DNA from: Psoroptes ovis
Taxonomy: Eukaryota > Arthropoda > Arachnida > Sarcoptiformes > Psoroptidae
Direction: 5' to 3'
NCBI GenBank assembly: GCA_002943765.1
Contig: PQWQ01000005.1
Coordinates: forward strand, 3,163,001-3,227,000
DNA: 64,000 nt
Shown in pieces: positions 27,086-40,101 of this stretch (its first letter is position 1; every line of letters begins with the position of its first letter). The notes below the pieces were generated by a model. That model was given only the letters and a program-made list of their open reading frames with translations, was not told where the DNA came from and searched no databases. A program made the translations under genes and the position numbers.

Positions 27086-29536
27086 ATGAATATTTGCAAT
27101 AAACAATTATTATTACTATTATCATCATCAGCAACAACAACATCGTCTTCATCATCATCATCATATTTGTATAAATGGAAATTTATGAAAACAATTTTAT
27201 TATTAACACTTTTATTACTGCTATTATTGTTTGTATTTATTGTTCAAAGTCAAATTATTGATGATAATAATAATAATCAACAACAACAACAATTATTGCA
27301 ACAACAGCAACAATCATTCACCTATAATGATAATGATGATAATATAAGTAATAGTGATTTATTATCCAATTCAGCGAATCATATTACATCGAATAGTGAT
27401 GATGATCATAATAATGATAAAGATGATCAAATAATCATTGTCGAAACATCATCATCATCAAATGTCCAAATCGAATCAAATTTAAAATTTGAATCAATTG
27501 TAAATGATAATAATGATAATCGACAATCACAATGGTCATTGGCGATTGACTTTTTCAAAAATAATTTAAATTTATTCAATGAAAATCTTTGTTCAATTTA
27601 TAATCATATTTATATGAAATTTCAAATTTATTCATCATCATCATCATTTGATCATCAAAATAGTGCCGAAAACAATCCTAATATAAATACAAATGGTGAT
27701 AATAACAATAATAACAATGATAATTTAGTTGATAAAATAACGGAATTATTAGATAATAATCAATCATTACTATCAACAATGATGATATATTTATCATCTA
27801 TTGAAACATTATCAGTGGCCATATTCATTGTAATTATTGTCATTTTATTACTTATTTATAGACAAAAAACTAATCATACTTCAAATGTGATTCATGAACA
27901 ACAAAATTCATCATCAACAATGGCTCAACAACAACAACAATCATCTTCGAATGATAATCAACCAAATGATACACAATTATCTGATAGAACTATCATTAAT
28001 AATAATAATAATAATAATAATGCTAATATTAACAATAATAATCGATCATCATCTTTATTAAATTATTTAAATATAACAATATTATTTAGTTATCTATTTT
28101 CGGCTGTTGATTCAACAATTAAATCATATTTTGAACAAACAACAATTATTAATCAATATAATTATGGCCATTCAGGTGCCTATTCTATGCAAGGACGCCG
28201 GCATAATATGGAAGATTGTTTTTCGATACATAATAATATTGGAAATGAATTAGGTATTGAATATTATTCAATATTTGATGGACATGGTGGCCAGGTATGT
28301 ATTTTTTACCTTTGAATTATCAATATGATTTGAATGTTCTTTGAATTTTCTGATCGACACCACATAGAATGCTGCATTGTTTGCTGATAAAGAAATATAT
28401 GAATCAATCGTTAAACGAATAAAAGAATGCATTTACAATGGTAAAGATGATGCCAATACAAAAACAGAATCAAATAACAACAGCAATAAAGACATCAAAC
28501 AACAACAAAAAGTGAATCGTTTTGAAGCATTAACAATTGCTAAAATGAAAACCATTTTGAATGAAGAAATAATTGCCGTCGATAAACGGCTGCTTGAAAC
28601 ATTTCAAAGACGTTCAGATATATCTGGTTCAACTGCATTGATTGCTATACGATTGTTACATTTGAATAAATTAATTGTTGCAAATGTTGGTGATTCACGT
28701 GGAATCATATGCGATTCAAGAGGTTTAGCAATGCCTTTATCGTTCGATCATAAACCTTATCAGGTATTTGATTATTTCGATTTTTTTTCATTTATCTGTA
28801 ATCACGTGTCTAATCTATTTAATTCAAGTTGAAAGAATATAGACGTATACTTGAAGCTGGAGGTTACATTAGTTTAAAAGGGGTTTATCGTGTCAATGGA
28901 ATATTAGCAATATCACGTGCATTAGGTGATTATCCATTGAAAGATAATCGTTTAATAATACCAGATCCAGATATATTATCATTTGATTTGAATGAAATGA
29001 AACCAAAATTTATGATAATGGCAACCGATGGTTTTTGGGATACATTTACCAATGAAAATGCTGTACAATTTGTTAATAAAGAATTGAAAAAATATCAACA
29101 AACAAATAATTTAACATCATCAACGACGACGACAACGAATAATAATGGTGAACAACAAATGAAAATTTCATTATCAACATTACCATCTTCGATTGCATTG
29201 ATAATAGCGAAAAAATTAGCTGAAGAAGCATATGAACGTGAATCATATGATAATATTACTGTAATTGTTGTATTTTTTGATGAAGATGAAAACAATAACA
29301 ACAACAGTAGCAGCAGCAGCCAAATTAATTATTGTCCAGCGGGAAAATTTACGATTAAAAAATCAAATTCGAATGCTGATTCAAAAACGCAAGCAATAAC
29401 AACCGCAACGACAACAACATCGACTGCAACAACAGCAACAGCAACAACAAGTTCCACCGCCACCAAATCTAGTCCATCAAAATCACCATCGTCTTCAAAC
29501 AATCGACAACAGTCATCATCATCGTCTTCGACTTAG
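27086..29536 (+). CDS. PPM1L: PP2C-family Ser/Thr phosphatase, PPM1L-like
   Basis: Three exons (27086-28294, 28368-28763, 28829-29536) give about 770 residues. The phosphatase domain begins near residue 361 and shows the metal-binding PP2C motifs in order: GRRHNMED, FDGHGG (397-402), ANVGDSRG, SRALGDYPLK, MATDGFWD and YDNITVIVV. The phrases DHKPYQ, ISRALGDYPLK and IPDPDILSFDL point to the PPM1L group (membrane-anchored phosphatase at the ER; in vertebrates it acts on stress-kinase and ceramide-transport signalling). Consistent with this, there are two hydrophobic segments, at about 35-53 and 241-258. Unlike the vertebrate protein of about 360 residues, it has a 360-residue N-terminal region full of Asn, Gln and Ser runs, and a low-complexity Thr/Ser tail of about 90 residues. 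The usual MEDR motif reads MEDC. A poly(A) signal lies 160 nt beyond the stop. Confidence 0.92.
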
Positions 29537-30145
29537 CCTTTTGATTGGTCAATCATTGATTCGATTCGATTTCGACTCATTGATTATCCATTTTTTGCCA
29601 TATTTTTACATATTTTGATTTGACTCAAAATTGTTTGTTGTTGTTGTTTAATTGTTTATTAACTCTTTCGTTTTGTTTCGTTTTTTTTTTCGATTGAAAT
29701 AAATTGATCCTAAGAAAATTTTGATTAATCAGTTTGAAGCCTTTATTATCAAAGATTTCAGAAAATTTCAATAACGAATCATTTGGTAATCAATTAATGA
29801 TGATAATAATCATTGAAGGATATGTTAATTAATTGAATTTTTAAAAATTGATTGGATTGTTGTTTTGCTTAGCGGATATGTTGGGGCGTTTGATTTGATT
29901 GGGATTTTTACGTCATATTTTCGGTAAATTGTCATCGATCGGATATGGAACAATATGAAAGAACTGAGTTTGATCATTATTTGATCATATGAGATATGTC
30001 TTTTTCTTTCTTTTTTTGATAAAATTATGGAATGAATTGATATAAAATGATGGACATGGTGGTGATTAGATGATAATCGTATATGTATATTGCATCAGGG
30101 GATGATATTCAATGATGTTGTCAAATGTTTATGATATGATGATAT
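29537..30145. other. Convergent 3' region of PPM1L and SANT-like genes
   Basis: Holds the two 3' untranslated regions. AATAAA lies on the plus strand at 29698-29703 and on the minus strand at 29742-29747, so the two transcripts may overlap at their 3' ends. No gene is seen. Confidence 0.6.
29698..29703 (+). terminator. Candidate poly(A) signal of PPM1L
   Basis: AATAAA, about 160 nt downstream of the TAG at 29534-29536, preceded by T-rich sequence. Confidence 0.5.
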
Positions 30146-31480
30146 TTATGATGTTTTCGATGTGGATGATAATTGTCGATTCGGTGTGGTCATTGTTGAT
30201 GTCGACGATGATGTTGTTGATGATAACAATAGTTCTTGTACATATTCACAATGATCAAAACCTAATTGTTTTTCCAATTCTAATATTTTCAATTTCATAT
30301 AACGATTTTTAAGTATTTTATTTTCAATTTCCAACTCTAATAGCCGTTGTTCATTTTGATATTCATATTGATTATGATGATCACCATCATCATTATCATT
30401 TATCATATCAATATGATTAATGATTGATTGATTTTGATTGTTGTTATGGTGGTTATTGTTGATCATCGGTTTCATCTTGGCCGTATTCGTAGAATTGTTA
30501 TTCATCATCAATGTTTTGCTGTTACCATTGATCATATTTGTATTATGATTATTCGATGTAAATATTATCTGCTGATTTTTACCATTAAAATTTGATTGAT
30601 TCGTTCGAATCATACCATTTGATTTTTTAGCGTCATGATTATTTGTGATTACACGATTATTCATCATTGTTGGTTGATCATTAATAACGATTTTCGGTAT
30701 GAATAACATTTCATTCATTAAATAATCAGTGTCTTCTTCATCCGAATCAATCATATATTCATCTTCAGTATCTTCATTTAAACAATGACCATTTATGATA
30801 TTGTCTTCATTCATATTATCATCATCAACATCATTATCATCATCTTCATTATCGATTTCTTCATTATCATCATCATCATCATTGTCAATACCATTTGTTG
30901 CACCATTTGTTAATATTGTTTTCAATTGTTGTTTATTATTTTTTAATTGTTGCTGCCTTTGTTGTTGTTGTTGTTGTTGTCGATTATTTTGTTGTAATTT
31001 TCGAATCATTGATTTATCAGGTGTTTGTCCCAAAATATCGGAAATTAAAAATTCACATTCATCCATATTCATACAATAACCATTTGATGATAAATATTTT
31101 AATCGTTTTTGTGCACGTTTACGCCAATTGGAAAATGATACATCCCTTACATAACGCCAATCTTTTTCGGCCGATACCATACCTGAATCACGCATCATAT
31201 CGAATATTTCACGCCAAATACATTCTTTTTCCGATTTATATGCTTTTTTGGTGAACAAAATCTCTTTTTTATCATTGATATATGTCAATATATTCAGTCG
31301 TTTTAATTTATTTTCACTCAGCATTTTCATTATCTTTTAGTTTTAAAAAAAAAGTATTCAAAATTTAAAAATTAAATAAGCAAATCATCAATATGATCAT
31401 ACCTTTGGCTGTTCACCATTATCATCATCATCATTAGTCATAACATTATCATTATGCTCGATACTATCATTATCCATCAT
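30146..31480 (-). CDS. Possible Myb/SANT-like DNA-binding protein
   Basis: Two exons (31480-31403 and 31333-30146) join in phase 0 to about 421 residues. Exon 1 encodes 26 acidic residues ending GEQPK. Residues about 30-115 form a compact, charged, probably helical domain with spaced Trp residues (CIWREIF, EKDWRYVRD, SNWRKRAQKRL). This resembles the Myb/SANT-like domains of the Apontic/zeste type. Then comes a long Gln, Asn and Asp-rich linker and, near residue 350-395, a coiled coil (LLELEIENKILKNRYMKLKI). N-terminal SANT-like domain plus C-terminal coiled coil is a known layout of such factors, so a nuclear role is inferred. I cannot name the ortholog. The domain assignment rests on pattern only and a profile search would settle it. 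Confidence 0.6.
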
Positions 31481-32892
31481 CACTGGTTTTCATTAATGAA
31501 TTTTATTTTTACATTTATTTCACAATCAATCAATGATTGAATAATCGCGATGAGTCAACAACTACAACAACAATCAGTGATAAATCAACAGCAACAATGA
31601 ATAAAACAACAGCAGTAGCAATCGATGAGTTAATGAAATGACTAATTGTACATCATCATTAACAACTAAATTAATGCTAAAAACAAGTAAACATCACTAA
31701 TATCGAATACGAAATAAAAATACCCGAGAAAAAGTAATGAAAATACTCAAATAAAATAATGAAAAATAATAAGAAAACTCAAATAATTTGAGTGGATGTT
31801 AGTGCTTCGGATGCTGCTGCTGGTCACAGAATCTTTGAAATATAATATTTATTAGATTTTTTCTCGACGAAACAACAAAATAACACGAAATAACAAACAT
31901 TGAACGAATCACAGAATTTGAGAAACGAGATTATGATGAGTACTCAATGAAAAAAGAAGGGAATCAGAGGAGAATCAAAAAGAATCCCGAACAAAAAAAA
32001 AAAGAAACCAACGAAATGACGAACTAGCGAATTGGCCGAACTAACAACCAACCAACAAACCAACGAACGAACAAACGAATCAACCAGCCAGCCACCCAAA
32101 CGAGCGACAAGCTAACCAGAGAATATTAGAATGTAGAGAAGAATAAGGCACACACACAGAAAAAAAAATCGACCAACTAAACAACCAAATGAATGATTAT
32201 TGATGTTTTACGCGCATCCACCAACCAACTAATCGACCAACCAGCCATCCAAAAATAAAAGTGATGCTAAATAAGTATGATGGAACTACACAATTTTGGA
32301 ACTATTATTCAGAACTAATAGTGTATGGACACTTGCACACGCACACATCCCACCAACCAACAACTAGTGAAAAAATAACCAAAGAATGAATGAATAATAA
32401 TCAAAGAATTTTTTTTTCAGCATCATTTTTTTCGGATTATATATATGAGTTTGTAGATCATATATACATGACCGTGTATTCGGTCGAAATATTTATGGAT
32501 GTTTATGGATGCTTATGAATTTTCGAATTGATGTGAATCAATATTTTCGTTCATTTTTTGGGTCAAAATTTTATATGAAAATTTTCATTTATTTTTCATT
32601 GATTCATTTTGGGCTTTATTATTCCGATTAATTTCAATGTTTTTGGACACAATCAAAGATTTATAGATTTATTAATCGTGATCAGTTGTTTGATTGAGTT
32701 GTAGTAATGGTGACAATTTTACTCATTAGACACACTTTGATCAAATATGTCACATTGTTTATTGCTAATTAGTTCAATTGTTTTGCTTGAATTCATTTCT
32801 TTGGGATTTTCATTTTGAATTTTTGAATTATTTCGAATCCTTTACAAATCACTATGGTAGTTTTTAATTAAATTTGAACAAATTAAGTATAA
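31481..32892. other. Intergenic region upstream of SANT-like gene
   Basis: About 1.4 kb between the SANT-like gene start and the METAP1 stop, both on the minus strand. It contains AACCAACCAAC-type repeats near 32040-32110 and 32220-32250. A minus-strand AATAAA at 32758-32763 may serve METAP1. No coding sequence is supported. Confidence 0.6.
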
Positions 32893-34083
32893 TTATTTCT
32901 TTAATTTATCCATAAAATATGGTTGTCCATTATTTTTTAGCCGCTTGGTTAATATTTCACATCCTAAATCGGTGACTAACAGTGTTTGTTCAAATTGAGC
33001 TGAACGACGACCATCAACCGTAACGGCTGTCCATTCATCTGGCCATGTACGATCACGCCAATTTCCTTCCGATATCATTGGTTCAATAGTGAATGTATGA
33101 CCAGATTTCATAATACCACATGCTTTATTTTTAGCATAATGTGGTACTTGTGGTGCTGTATGAAATAGTCGATGTATACCATGACCACAATAACTGCGTA
33201 CGACTGAAAAACCATGTGCTGATACATGTTTCTGTATGACATTACCAATTTCACGATATTTTTCACCTGGTTTAACAATGGCTATAGCTTTTTGTAATGC
33301 TTCATATGTTACTTGTACTAATTTTTGATGTTTAGGATCAACTTCACCGATAAACATTGTTTCATTAAGATCACCATGAAAACCACGATGATAAACAGTG
33401 ATATCAACGTTTAATATATCACCATTTTCTAATGGACGTTGATCAGGAATACCATGACAAATTACTTCATTCACCGATGTACAACAAGATTTAGGAAAAT
33501 TATAATAATTCAATGGTGATGGATAACATTCACGTTCAATACATGCTTCATGAACCAAACGATCAACTTCATCAGTGGTAACGCCAACATCAGCCGTTTC
33601 ATATGCAACTTCAAGTACTTCACGTGCTAATTTACAAGCAACACGCATACCTTCAATTTCTTCATCATCCAACACACGTATCTGTGTACTACCATGTACA
33701 CTTTGTTCGGATGCTGATTCACCTAATGGATGATCAGCATAATCGGGACGCATTATATGCTCGGGTACCGAACGTTTCGGTGATAATGGATACATTGGAC
33801 GTAATGGTCCAGTATAACTATATGTTGGCCATGGATTAAATGGACAATTTACTTGTGATTTAGGGGTTGTTGGTGATTTTTTCTTAACATCATCACCATC
33901 ATTATTATCATTGGTGTTGTTGGCTGATGATTTTTTATGCAGAATTTTATGTTTAGGCCATGCGTTGCGGAAACAATCTTGTGAACAAAATATCGATGTT
34001 TCGATACCTAATTTTAAACATTGTGGACATTTTAATGTTGATGCTTCACCACCACAACCAGAACATGTCGGTAATGTCGTCAT
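32893..34083 (-). CDS. METAP1: Methionine aminopeptidase 1
   Basis: A single-exon gene of 396 residues, close to the usual eukaryotic length (human about 386). It removes the initiator Met from nascent cytosolic proteins. The N-terminal zinc-finger region (Cys7, Cys10, Cys19, Cys22, Cys33, Cys37, then His45/His49) matches the ribosome-associating C6H2-type finger of METAP1. The catalytic pita-bread domain starts near residue 135. The five metal ligands are visible: Asp227 (NVDITVY), Asp238 (HGDLNET), His301 (CGHGIH), Glu334 (FTIEPM) and Glu365 (AQFEQT). The substrate-contacting His210 (ICHGIP) is also present. A low-complexity linker (51-78) separates finger and enzyme. Nothing is missing, so the enzyme should be active. 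The stop lies 130 nt before a minus-strand AATAAA. Confidence 0.97.
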   Translation of the reverse strand: MTTLPTCSGCGGEASTLKCPQCLKLGIETSIFCSQDCFRNAWPKHKILHKKSSANNTNDNNDGDDVKKKSPTTPKSQVNCPFNPWPTYSYTGPLRPMYPLSPKRSVPEHIMRPDYADHPLGESASEQSVHGSTQIRVLDDEEIEGMRVACKLAREVLEVAYETADVGVTTDEVDRLVHEACIERECYPSPLNYYNFPKSCCTSVNEVICHGIPDQRPLENGDILNVDITVYHRGFHGDLNETMFIGEVDPKHQKLVQVTYEALQKAIAIVKPGEKYREIGNVIQKHVSAHGFSVVRSYCGHGIHRLFHTAPQVPHYAKNKACGIMKSGHTFTIEPMISEGNWRDRTWPDEWTAVTVDGRRSAQFEQTLLVTDLGCEILTKRLKNNGQPYFMDKLKK

Positions 34084-34358
34084 TTAATTCAGGGTTTGTT
34101 TTGTTGATTGATTCCGACGGGAATCCAGAAAAAAGGACACTTTGTTATTGAAATCTTTTGAATGAATGAATTTCAATGAAGTAGAAATATTTTTACATTA
34201 AACAATACACAAATAAACAAAAATAACCAAACATCGTAAACAAAACATGTGCAATCCATTTTCACACTTTTACTATTTGATTTTTTTTTTCTTTGCAAAA
34301 TTCACAGATGGCAATGATAATTGCAAATTGAATTGTATGGAATCGAATCGAGCAAATA

Positions 34359-34438
34359 TTAGGTTGTCCGGAAAGTTCTGGCGGATTTTTATGAGCAACT
34401 CAATTGATCAAGCGGAATGAACTTTACGGACAGCCTAA
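34359..34438 (+). mobile_element. Mariner-type MITE, type B (copy 7)
   Basis: An 80-bp element between TA dinucleotides, left end TTAGGTTGTCCGGAAAGTTC, right end AACTTTACGGACAGCCTAA, about 280 bp upstream of the METAP1 start codon. Confidence 0.85.
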
Positions 34439-34692
34439 TAGAACCCAATCACCAAAAATAAATTCAAAAATTGTCAAATTTTTTTTAATCAAAGCAAATT
34501 GAATTAAATTAAATTTTTATTTACAAAATGAAAGCATATTAATAATAATAATAATTAATTTTATACAAAATTACATTGAATAAATAAATATGTTCAAGAA
34601 TAAGTAAGTGAATAAGTAATCGAGCATAATAAGAGAGATTGAGATTCAAAATAAGACAAAATATTTGGCAGATTTTCATTTTTTTCATCATT

Positions 34693-34698
34693 TTTATT
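34693..34698 (-). terminator. Candidate poly(A) signal of ihog-like gene
   Basis: AATAAA on the minus strand, about 30 nt past the stop codon. This is close, and another signal may be used. Confidence 0.35.
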
Positions 34699-34728
34699 GA
34701 AATGATCGAACACTTGATTTGTTTTTTT

Positions 34729-37700
34729 TTAGCATGAACTTTGCATTATCACGAAATTATTACCATTGTTGCTACCGGTGTTATTATTGTTGTTACTGTG
34801 ATAATAACCAGTATTTGTATTCGAATTACTACTGTTATTATTCATATATTTATGATGATGATGATGATGAATATTATACATATCGACCATTGTCGATGAA
34901 CCATTATTGCTGTTGTTATTATTATTAGAAATATTTGTACGACTATTATACAAATGATTGATTCCATTCATTCCATTATTATTATTGTTCAATAATCCAA
35001 TAGCATTGATTGTCGATAAATCATGACGGCTACGTCGTTTTCTTTCCAATGTACCATTTAATCGTGTAAAACTTTGATGGTGGTTCATTTTTTGTATAAC
35101 ATTACCATTGGATATGATTGATGGTGTTGTCGTTGTTGTTGTAGATAATGATGATATTGTAGATTGATGATGTTGCTGCTGCTGTTGCGGTGCATCTAAA
35201 TATGATTCTGGTATCGAATTTTTCAATGATCTTTTACGATCAATCGTTGCTGTTTGTTGCTGTTGATTGATTTGTTCGGTGATTTGATGATGATTGTTAT
35301 GATTCAGATGATGATTCTGGTTTATGTTATTATTATTCGGTTCATCACAATTGTTACTGCTGTTATTATTATTCGAATTTGATAAATGATATGATGAATG
35401 ACTTAATATTGTTGAATGACAAAATGAATTTCGTCGATTGTTCATCATCGCCATCATCAATGATGGTGTTTGTTTCGATGATGGTGATGAACATGATGAA
35501 ATATCATTCTGATGAATGGATGAAGAATCTGTTGTCGATGTTATTGTAGCTATACCATTGTTATTGTTTAGATTATTATTTTGTTGCTGCTGTGGTGATT
35601 CATTTGATTTCAGCATCATCAAACCACCACCAGATGCTGAATTCATATGTTGATTATGATTATTCAGATGATGATGATGATGGTGGCCATTTGTAATAAC
35701 AGATGTTTTCGATATTGGTGATGATGTTGTTGTTGTTGCTGCTGCATTCGATGAAAGACGTCTATTTTGTTGTTGTTCTTGTATAAGACCATTTATAGCA
35801 TTAAAATAATGATGATGATTTGAATTTTCTAATTTTAATTTCGTGGTACTATCCGTTACGGTTGAGGATACATTCGAATTTGATTTTTGTTGCCTTAAAC
35901 AACATATAATTGAACATGATATTATAAACAATGTAATAGTTATGATTATGATAACGATCGCCAACCAATATTGATCATTTTGTTGTAGCCATTTTGGTTT
36001 CATAATCATACCGAATATATAATCATCATCATTCGCATTGTGATTGCTTGTTTTATCGATCAAAATTGGTGTTGTTGGTGATGGTCTTGATGATGATGAT
36101 AATTGATTGTTATTATCATCAGTATCATCATTATCGAAATCATTGTCATCATTGATATCTTTCGAATCATTTGTAGCGGATGACATTGTTTTGATTGTGT
36201 AAATATTGGAAAAATCCGAAGTACCAGCTTCATTGAAACATTGCATTTTAATTTCATAAGCAGTGTTTGGCTGCAAATGGGGTATATTTTGTTGACGACT
36301 ATCAGCACCAAGCGCCGTTACCATTAGATATTGACCAGCTGAATCGGTTGAACGATAATTGATGAAAAATCCATCCACTTGTTGTTGATCAATATTCAAG
36401 TATTCCCATTGTACAATGATTTCATTCGGTGATACGGATGTTGCATTCAATATGGTCGGTGAATTTGTCGGTCGTTTCATTTGTGGATCTTTGTGAAACA
36501 CGAATTTATTCGAACTTTTACCAATTTTATTATCATCATTCGAATATACGGCTGCAATACGAAAACGATATGCTGAATTTATATTCAAACAACAAACTGG
36601 ATATGAATAAATATGTGCCGGTATTTCAATATCGACAGTATTCCAATCACCATGTCCTAATTCTTTATATTGTACTTTAAAAAATTGTACCGGCAAACCA
36701 GTGGTTTTCGGTACATGCCAACGAACCATTACTGAATCATCATTTAATCTTGATACTTCTGGTCTCGATGGTGGAATCAATTTAAGATCTTTACCATGTT
36801 GTTTTCCATGTTTTTTCTTATGATTATGATGATGTTGTTGATTGATTCGGGCTCCTGATTCATCATCAGCATTATCATGATTGCTATGATGATCAACAAA
36901 ATCATTATTATGGTCATAATTCATCGGTGAATTATTATTGTTATTATCATTATCATTGAAATTATTATTATCAATAAAACGATTATGATTATGACCATGA
37001 TGATGATGGTGATGATGACGATTATGAGCATGATAATTTGAATTAATCGATTTAAATTGAATTACTTTGATTGCATATGTTGTACCAAGTTCATTCGTAG
37101 CAAAACATTGATAAATACCTTGATGCAGCTGTGGATTAGCACCGATTATTTTCAATATTGAACCATCTTGTTCGAAAAATACATCATTAGTGATTTGAGA
37201 ATCAATAAAATAACCATTGTGAAGCCAACTGATCAATGGTTTTGGCTGACCTCGGGCATCACAATGAATATCATAATTTTGTCCAATTTCCATTTCGATC
37301 AATTCATAATCATCTTGAACTATTTCAGGCATTTCATATATTTTCAATTCAGTATTGGCTTCCACTGTTGATTTCGAATTCGATGCTGTACACGAGTAAA
37401 TACCTTCATCATCTTTTTGCACTGTGGTAATCATCATAATGCCATTGGTGATGAATGTTCGAGATTTAGGCAGCATTTCATTACCACCGATTTTCGTCCA
37501 CATTATTTTCGGTACTGGATAACCATTTGCAACACATTCAAATGTAATGTTCGAACCAATAATGGCTGTCATTTGTTGTTTTGGTTGTAACATGAAACGC
37601 AATGATTTCAAATCATTTGTCGAATGTTTTGCTTTCAAAATTTTCAATTGTATCACATGATTTGCGTACATTTTTTCCTGCAAAAATGGATTATGAGCGA

Positions 37701-38647
37701 TGCAACGATATGTACCAGAATCATATGGCCGAACATTTTGTATTAATAATTGTCCTGATGGTAATATACGATAACGATCTAATGGTAAGAAATAATGCAT
37801 AAAAAAGAATTATGGGTCAACAATTTGGAACAATTTAATTGAATTTGATTTAATCATATTTACCTTGACTAATATTATTAGCCGTAATCGTTATGTTGTT
37901 ATTAAATTCAAATTCAGCAACAGCCAATGGTATTGAATGTGGCAGTTGACATGGTATTATTACATTATTACCAGCAATAGCTGATATATTAATTATTTGC
38001 TGTTGTTCACTACTATCATCGAATGGTAACAATTCAGCTATGATCAATTTAGCCGGTTGACTAACAATTACTTGCTGATTCCATTCGGCTAAACATTGAA
38101 ATACGGCACCTTGTAGATTCATTGCTAATGATGATGATTTTGTTTTCGAATCATTATTATCACCATTATTATTATTAAATGAATCATTAATATTCGATTT
38201 TTGTAATTTTATCGATAGCTTATTATCACTGATTTTGATCCAATCATAACCATTATTGATATTATAATTATCATCATTCATAATGGTACCATTCAATAGC
38301 CACCGGATTTGTGCCGATGATGGTGATGCTTGACATTTGAATGATACCCGACGACCATCCGGTGCAGCCCATATTGTTTCCGGTTCAACAATGAATTGTA
38401 AACGTTGATTATTATCATTGTGTTGCTGCTGATGATTATGATGATGTTGATGATTGAATTTTTGATGAATTAAATCATCATTATTATTACTATGATTATC
38501 AGAATCAGAATATTTGATGGTGGATTCGGTTGAAATAGTCGAGATTAATGATGATATCAATAATAATCGAAGAATATTTTGATAATTTTGACAAGACATT
38601 GTTTGGTTCGGAAGCAATTTGCACAAATTTTGACAAAATTTTGACAT
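34729..38647 (-). CDS. ihog: Hedgehog co-receptor, ihog/boi family
   Basis: Two exons (38647-37864 and 37778-34729) join in frame to about 1277 residues. A signal peptide core (NILRLLLISSL) follows either the first Met or Met17. Four Ig-like domains lie at roughly 80-205, 215-310, 321-408 and 412-501. A His/Asn-rich linker (515-594) leads to two fibronectin type III domains (597-694 and 699-794), a membrane helix (865-889) and a low-complexity tail of about 390 residues. The first FN3 has SRPEVSRLNDDSVMVRW and FRIAAVYSNDDNK, the second GADSRQQ and a YEIKMQCFNEAGTSDFS stretch. These match Drosophila ihog and brother of ihog, where the FN3 domains bind Hedgehog and Patched at the plasma membrane. 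The single intron splits Ig domain 2. The His-rich linker and long tail are larger than in flies. Whether this is ihog or boi cannot be decided. Confidence 0.9.
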
Positions 38648-38760
38648 TCAATGATTGACATAAATAAACAAATAAATATTCCAGAGATTCGAATGATTCT
38701 ATTTCATTCAATAATTATCAAAATCGATCAATCAATTTGTTTGTTTTTGGATTTTGATTA

Positions 38761-38780
38761 TATCGTATCGTATCGTATCG
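38761..38780. repeat. (TATCG)4 pentanucleotide repeat
   Basis: Four exact tandem TATCG units, about 110 bp upstream of the ihog-like start codon. Confidence 0.9.
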
Positions 38781-40021
38781 TAATTCACCATGGAAATTAT
38801 CTTGAATTTTATCGAAAAATTTGTTTCAAATCGATTCATTCATTCATTCATATTCTTATTTCGGCTGCAATCTACAATAATTGATTGATTCATTGATTTA
38901 AACTGTTTGAACTGTGCGACAATTATTCCTGATGTTTGGTAAATATTACTTTGACAATAAGTCCCGTAATGGTCTAATCTTGCCGAATGAGGTCCTTAAG
39001 AACGATTTTTGGAAAAAATGACTTTGAAGATTATAAGTTTCAGTTGATGATTGATTCGAAAAAAATGAAAAAAACGGTGACCAGCAGCAGATGTTTGAAT
39101 TCCGCCGATGTTTTTCAACGATGAACTTTCAAAAGTTGACTCGTTGCATTGAATGCCTTACTGATGATGGTGATTTAAATGATGATGATTCGAATTCGAA
39201 TGATTCGAATCGTAATGAACTTTGTTAATTTTGTTGATGAGAATTTGATGATTATTTTTCATAAACAAAACACACAAAAATTAAAGAAAGAGAAAGTTGA
39301 TCATTCATTCAATTCAAACAACAACAGAACACAATTGTTGATGACCAATAATTGATTCAAATTGTATTATTAACACAATGAAGAGTCATTTTTCTTTTTC
39401 ATTTACAAGTCATTTGATTTGCTTTTCAGAAGATGCTTCAACAACAACGATTATGATTATGATTGAAATGTGTTTGGAGCCAAAATAAATTAATAAATGA
39501 TTCGATCAAATGGTTTATAAGTTTGGCAGTTGTTGGTTTGTTTACATTCGAAAAATTCTTCAAGTTCTTCTTCTTACAGATTCTTCATTGAAATTTTCAA
39601 TTAAATAAAGTGAAAACTTGAAGCTTGGAATTTTTGTTTTCTTAAGTAAATCTTAGTGAAAATGAATTCAAATTGAATTGAAAATTCAATAATATTCTTT
39701 GATCTCTTGGTATTTTCATTTTTTTCTGGCTGATTTCTGATTCATATCGAACCACTACCACCATTTTTTTCAATTCGTTTGGTTGGCGCTTTACCATTAA
39801 ACAACAACCAAACAAACAACAAATGGTTTAAAAATCCACACACACGGGTATAATTGAATTTGATTCAATTCAATTTTCCATTCAAAAAGCTTGCCCAGCA
39901 ACAATGAATTTTGATTTTTTTGTATGTATGTTTGTATTTTCGAATTAATACTTGTTGCTTTTATGTTTGTTGTTTGTTTGATCTGGAAAAGAAAAATTCA
40001 CCATTTGGTTGCAAGCTAAAA

Positions 40022-40101
40022 TTAGGTTGTCCGAAAAGTTCTGGCCGGTTTTTATGAGCAACTCTATTGATTAAGCAGAATGAAGTTTTCGGACAACTTA
40101 A
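40022..40101 (+). mobile_element. Mariner-type MITE, type B (copy 8)
   Basis: An 80-bp element, left end TTAGGTTGTCCGAAAAGTTC, right end AGTTTTCGGACAACTTAA followed by TA. The left flank is AA rather than TA. Confidence 0.85.

Larger units (their letters stand above)
34084..34728. other. Intergenic region between METAP1 and ihog-like genes
   Basis: Holds the METAP1 promoter side, one MITE (34359-34438) and the ihog-like 3' end. No gene is seen. Confidence 0.6.
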
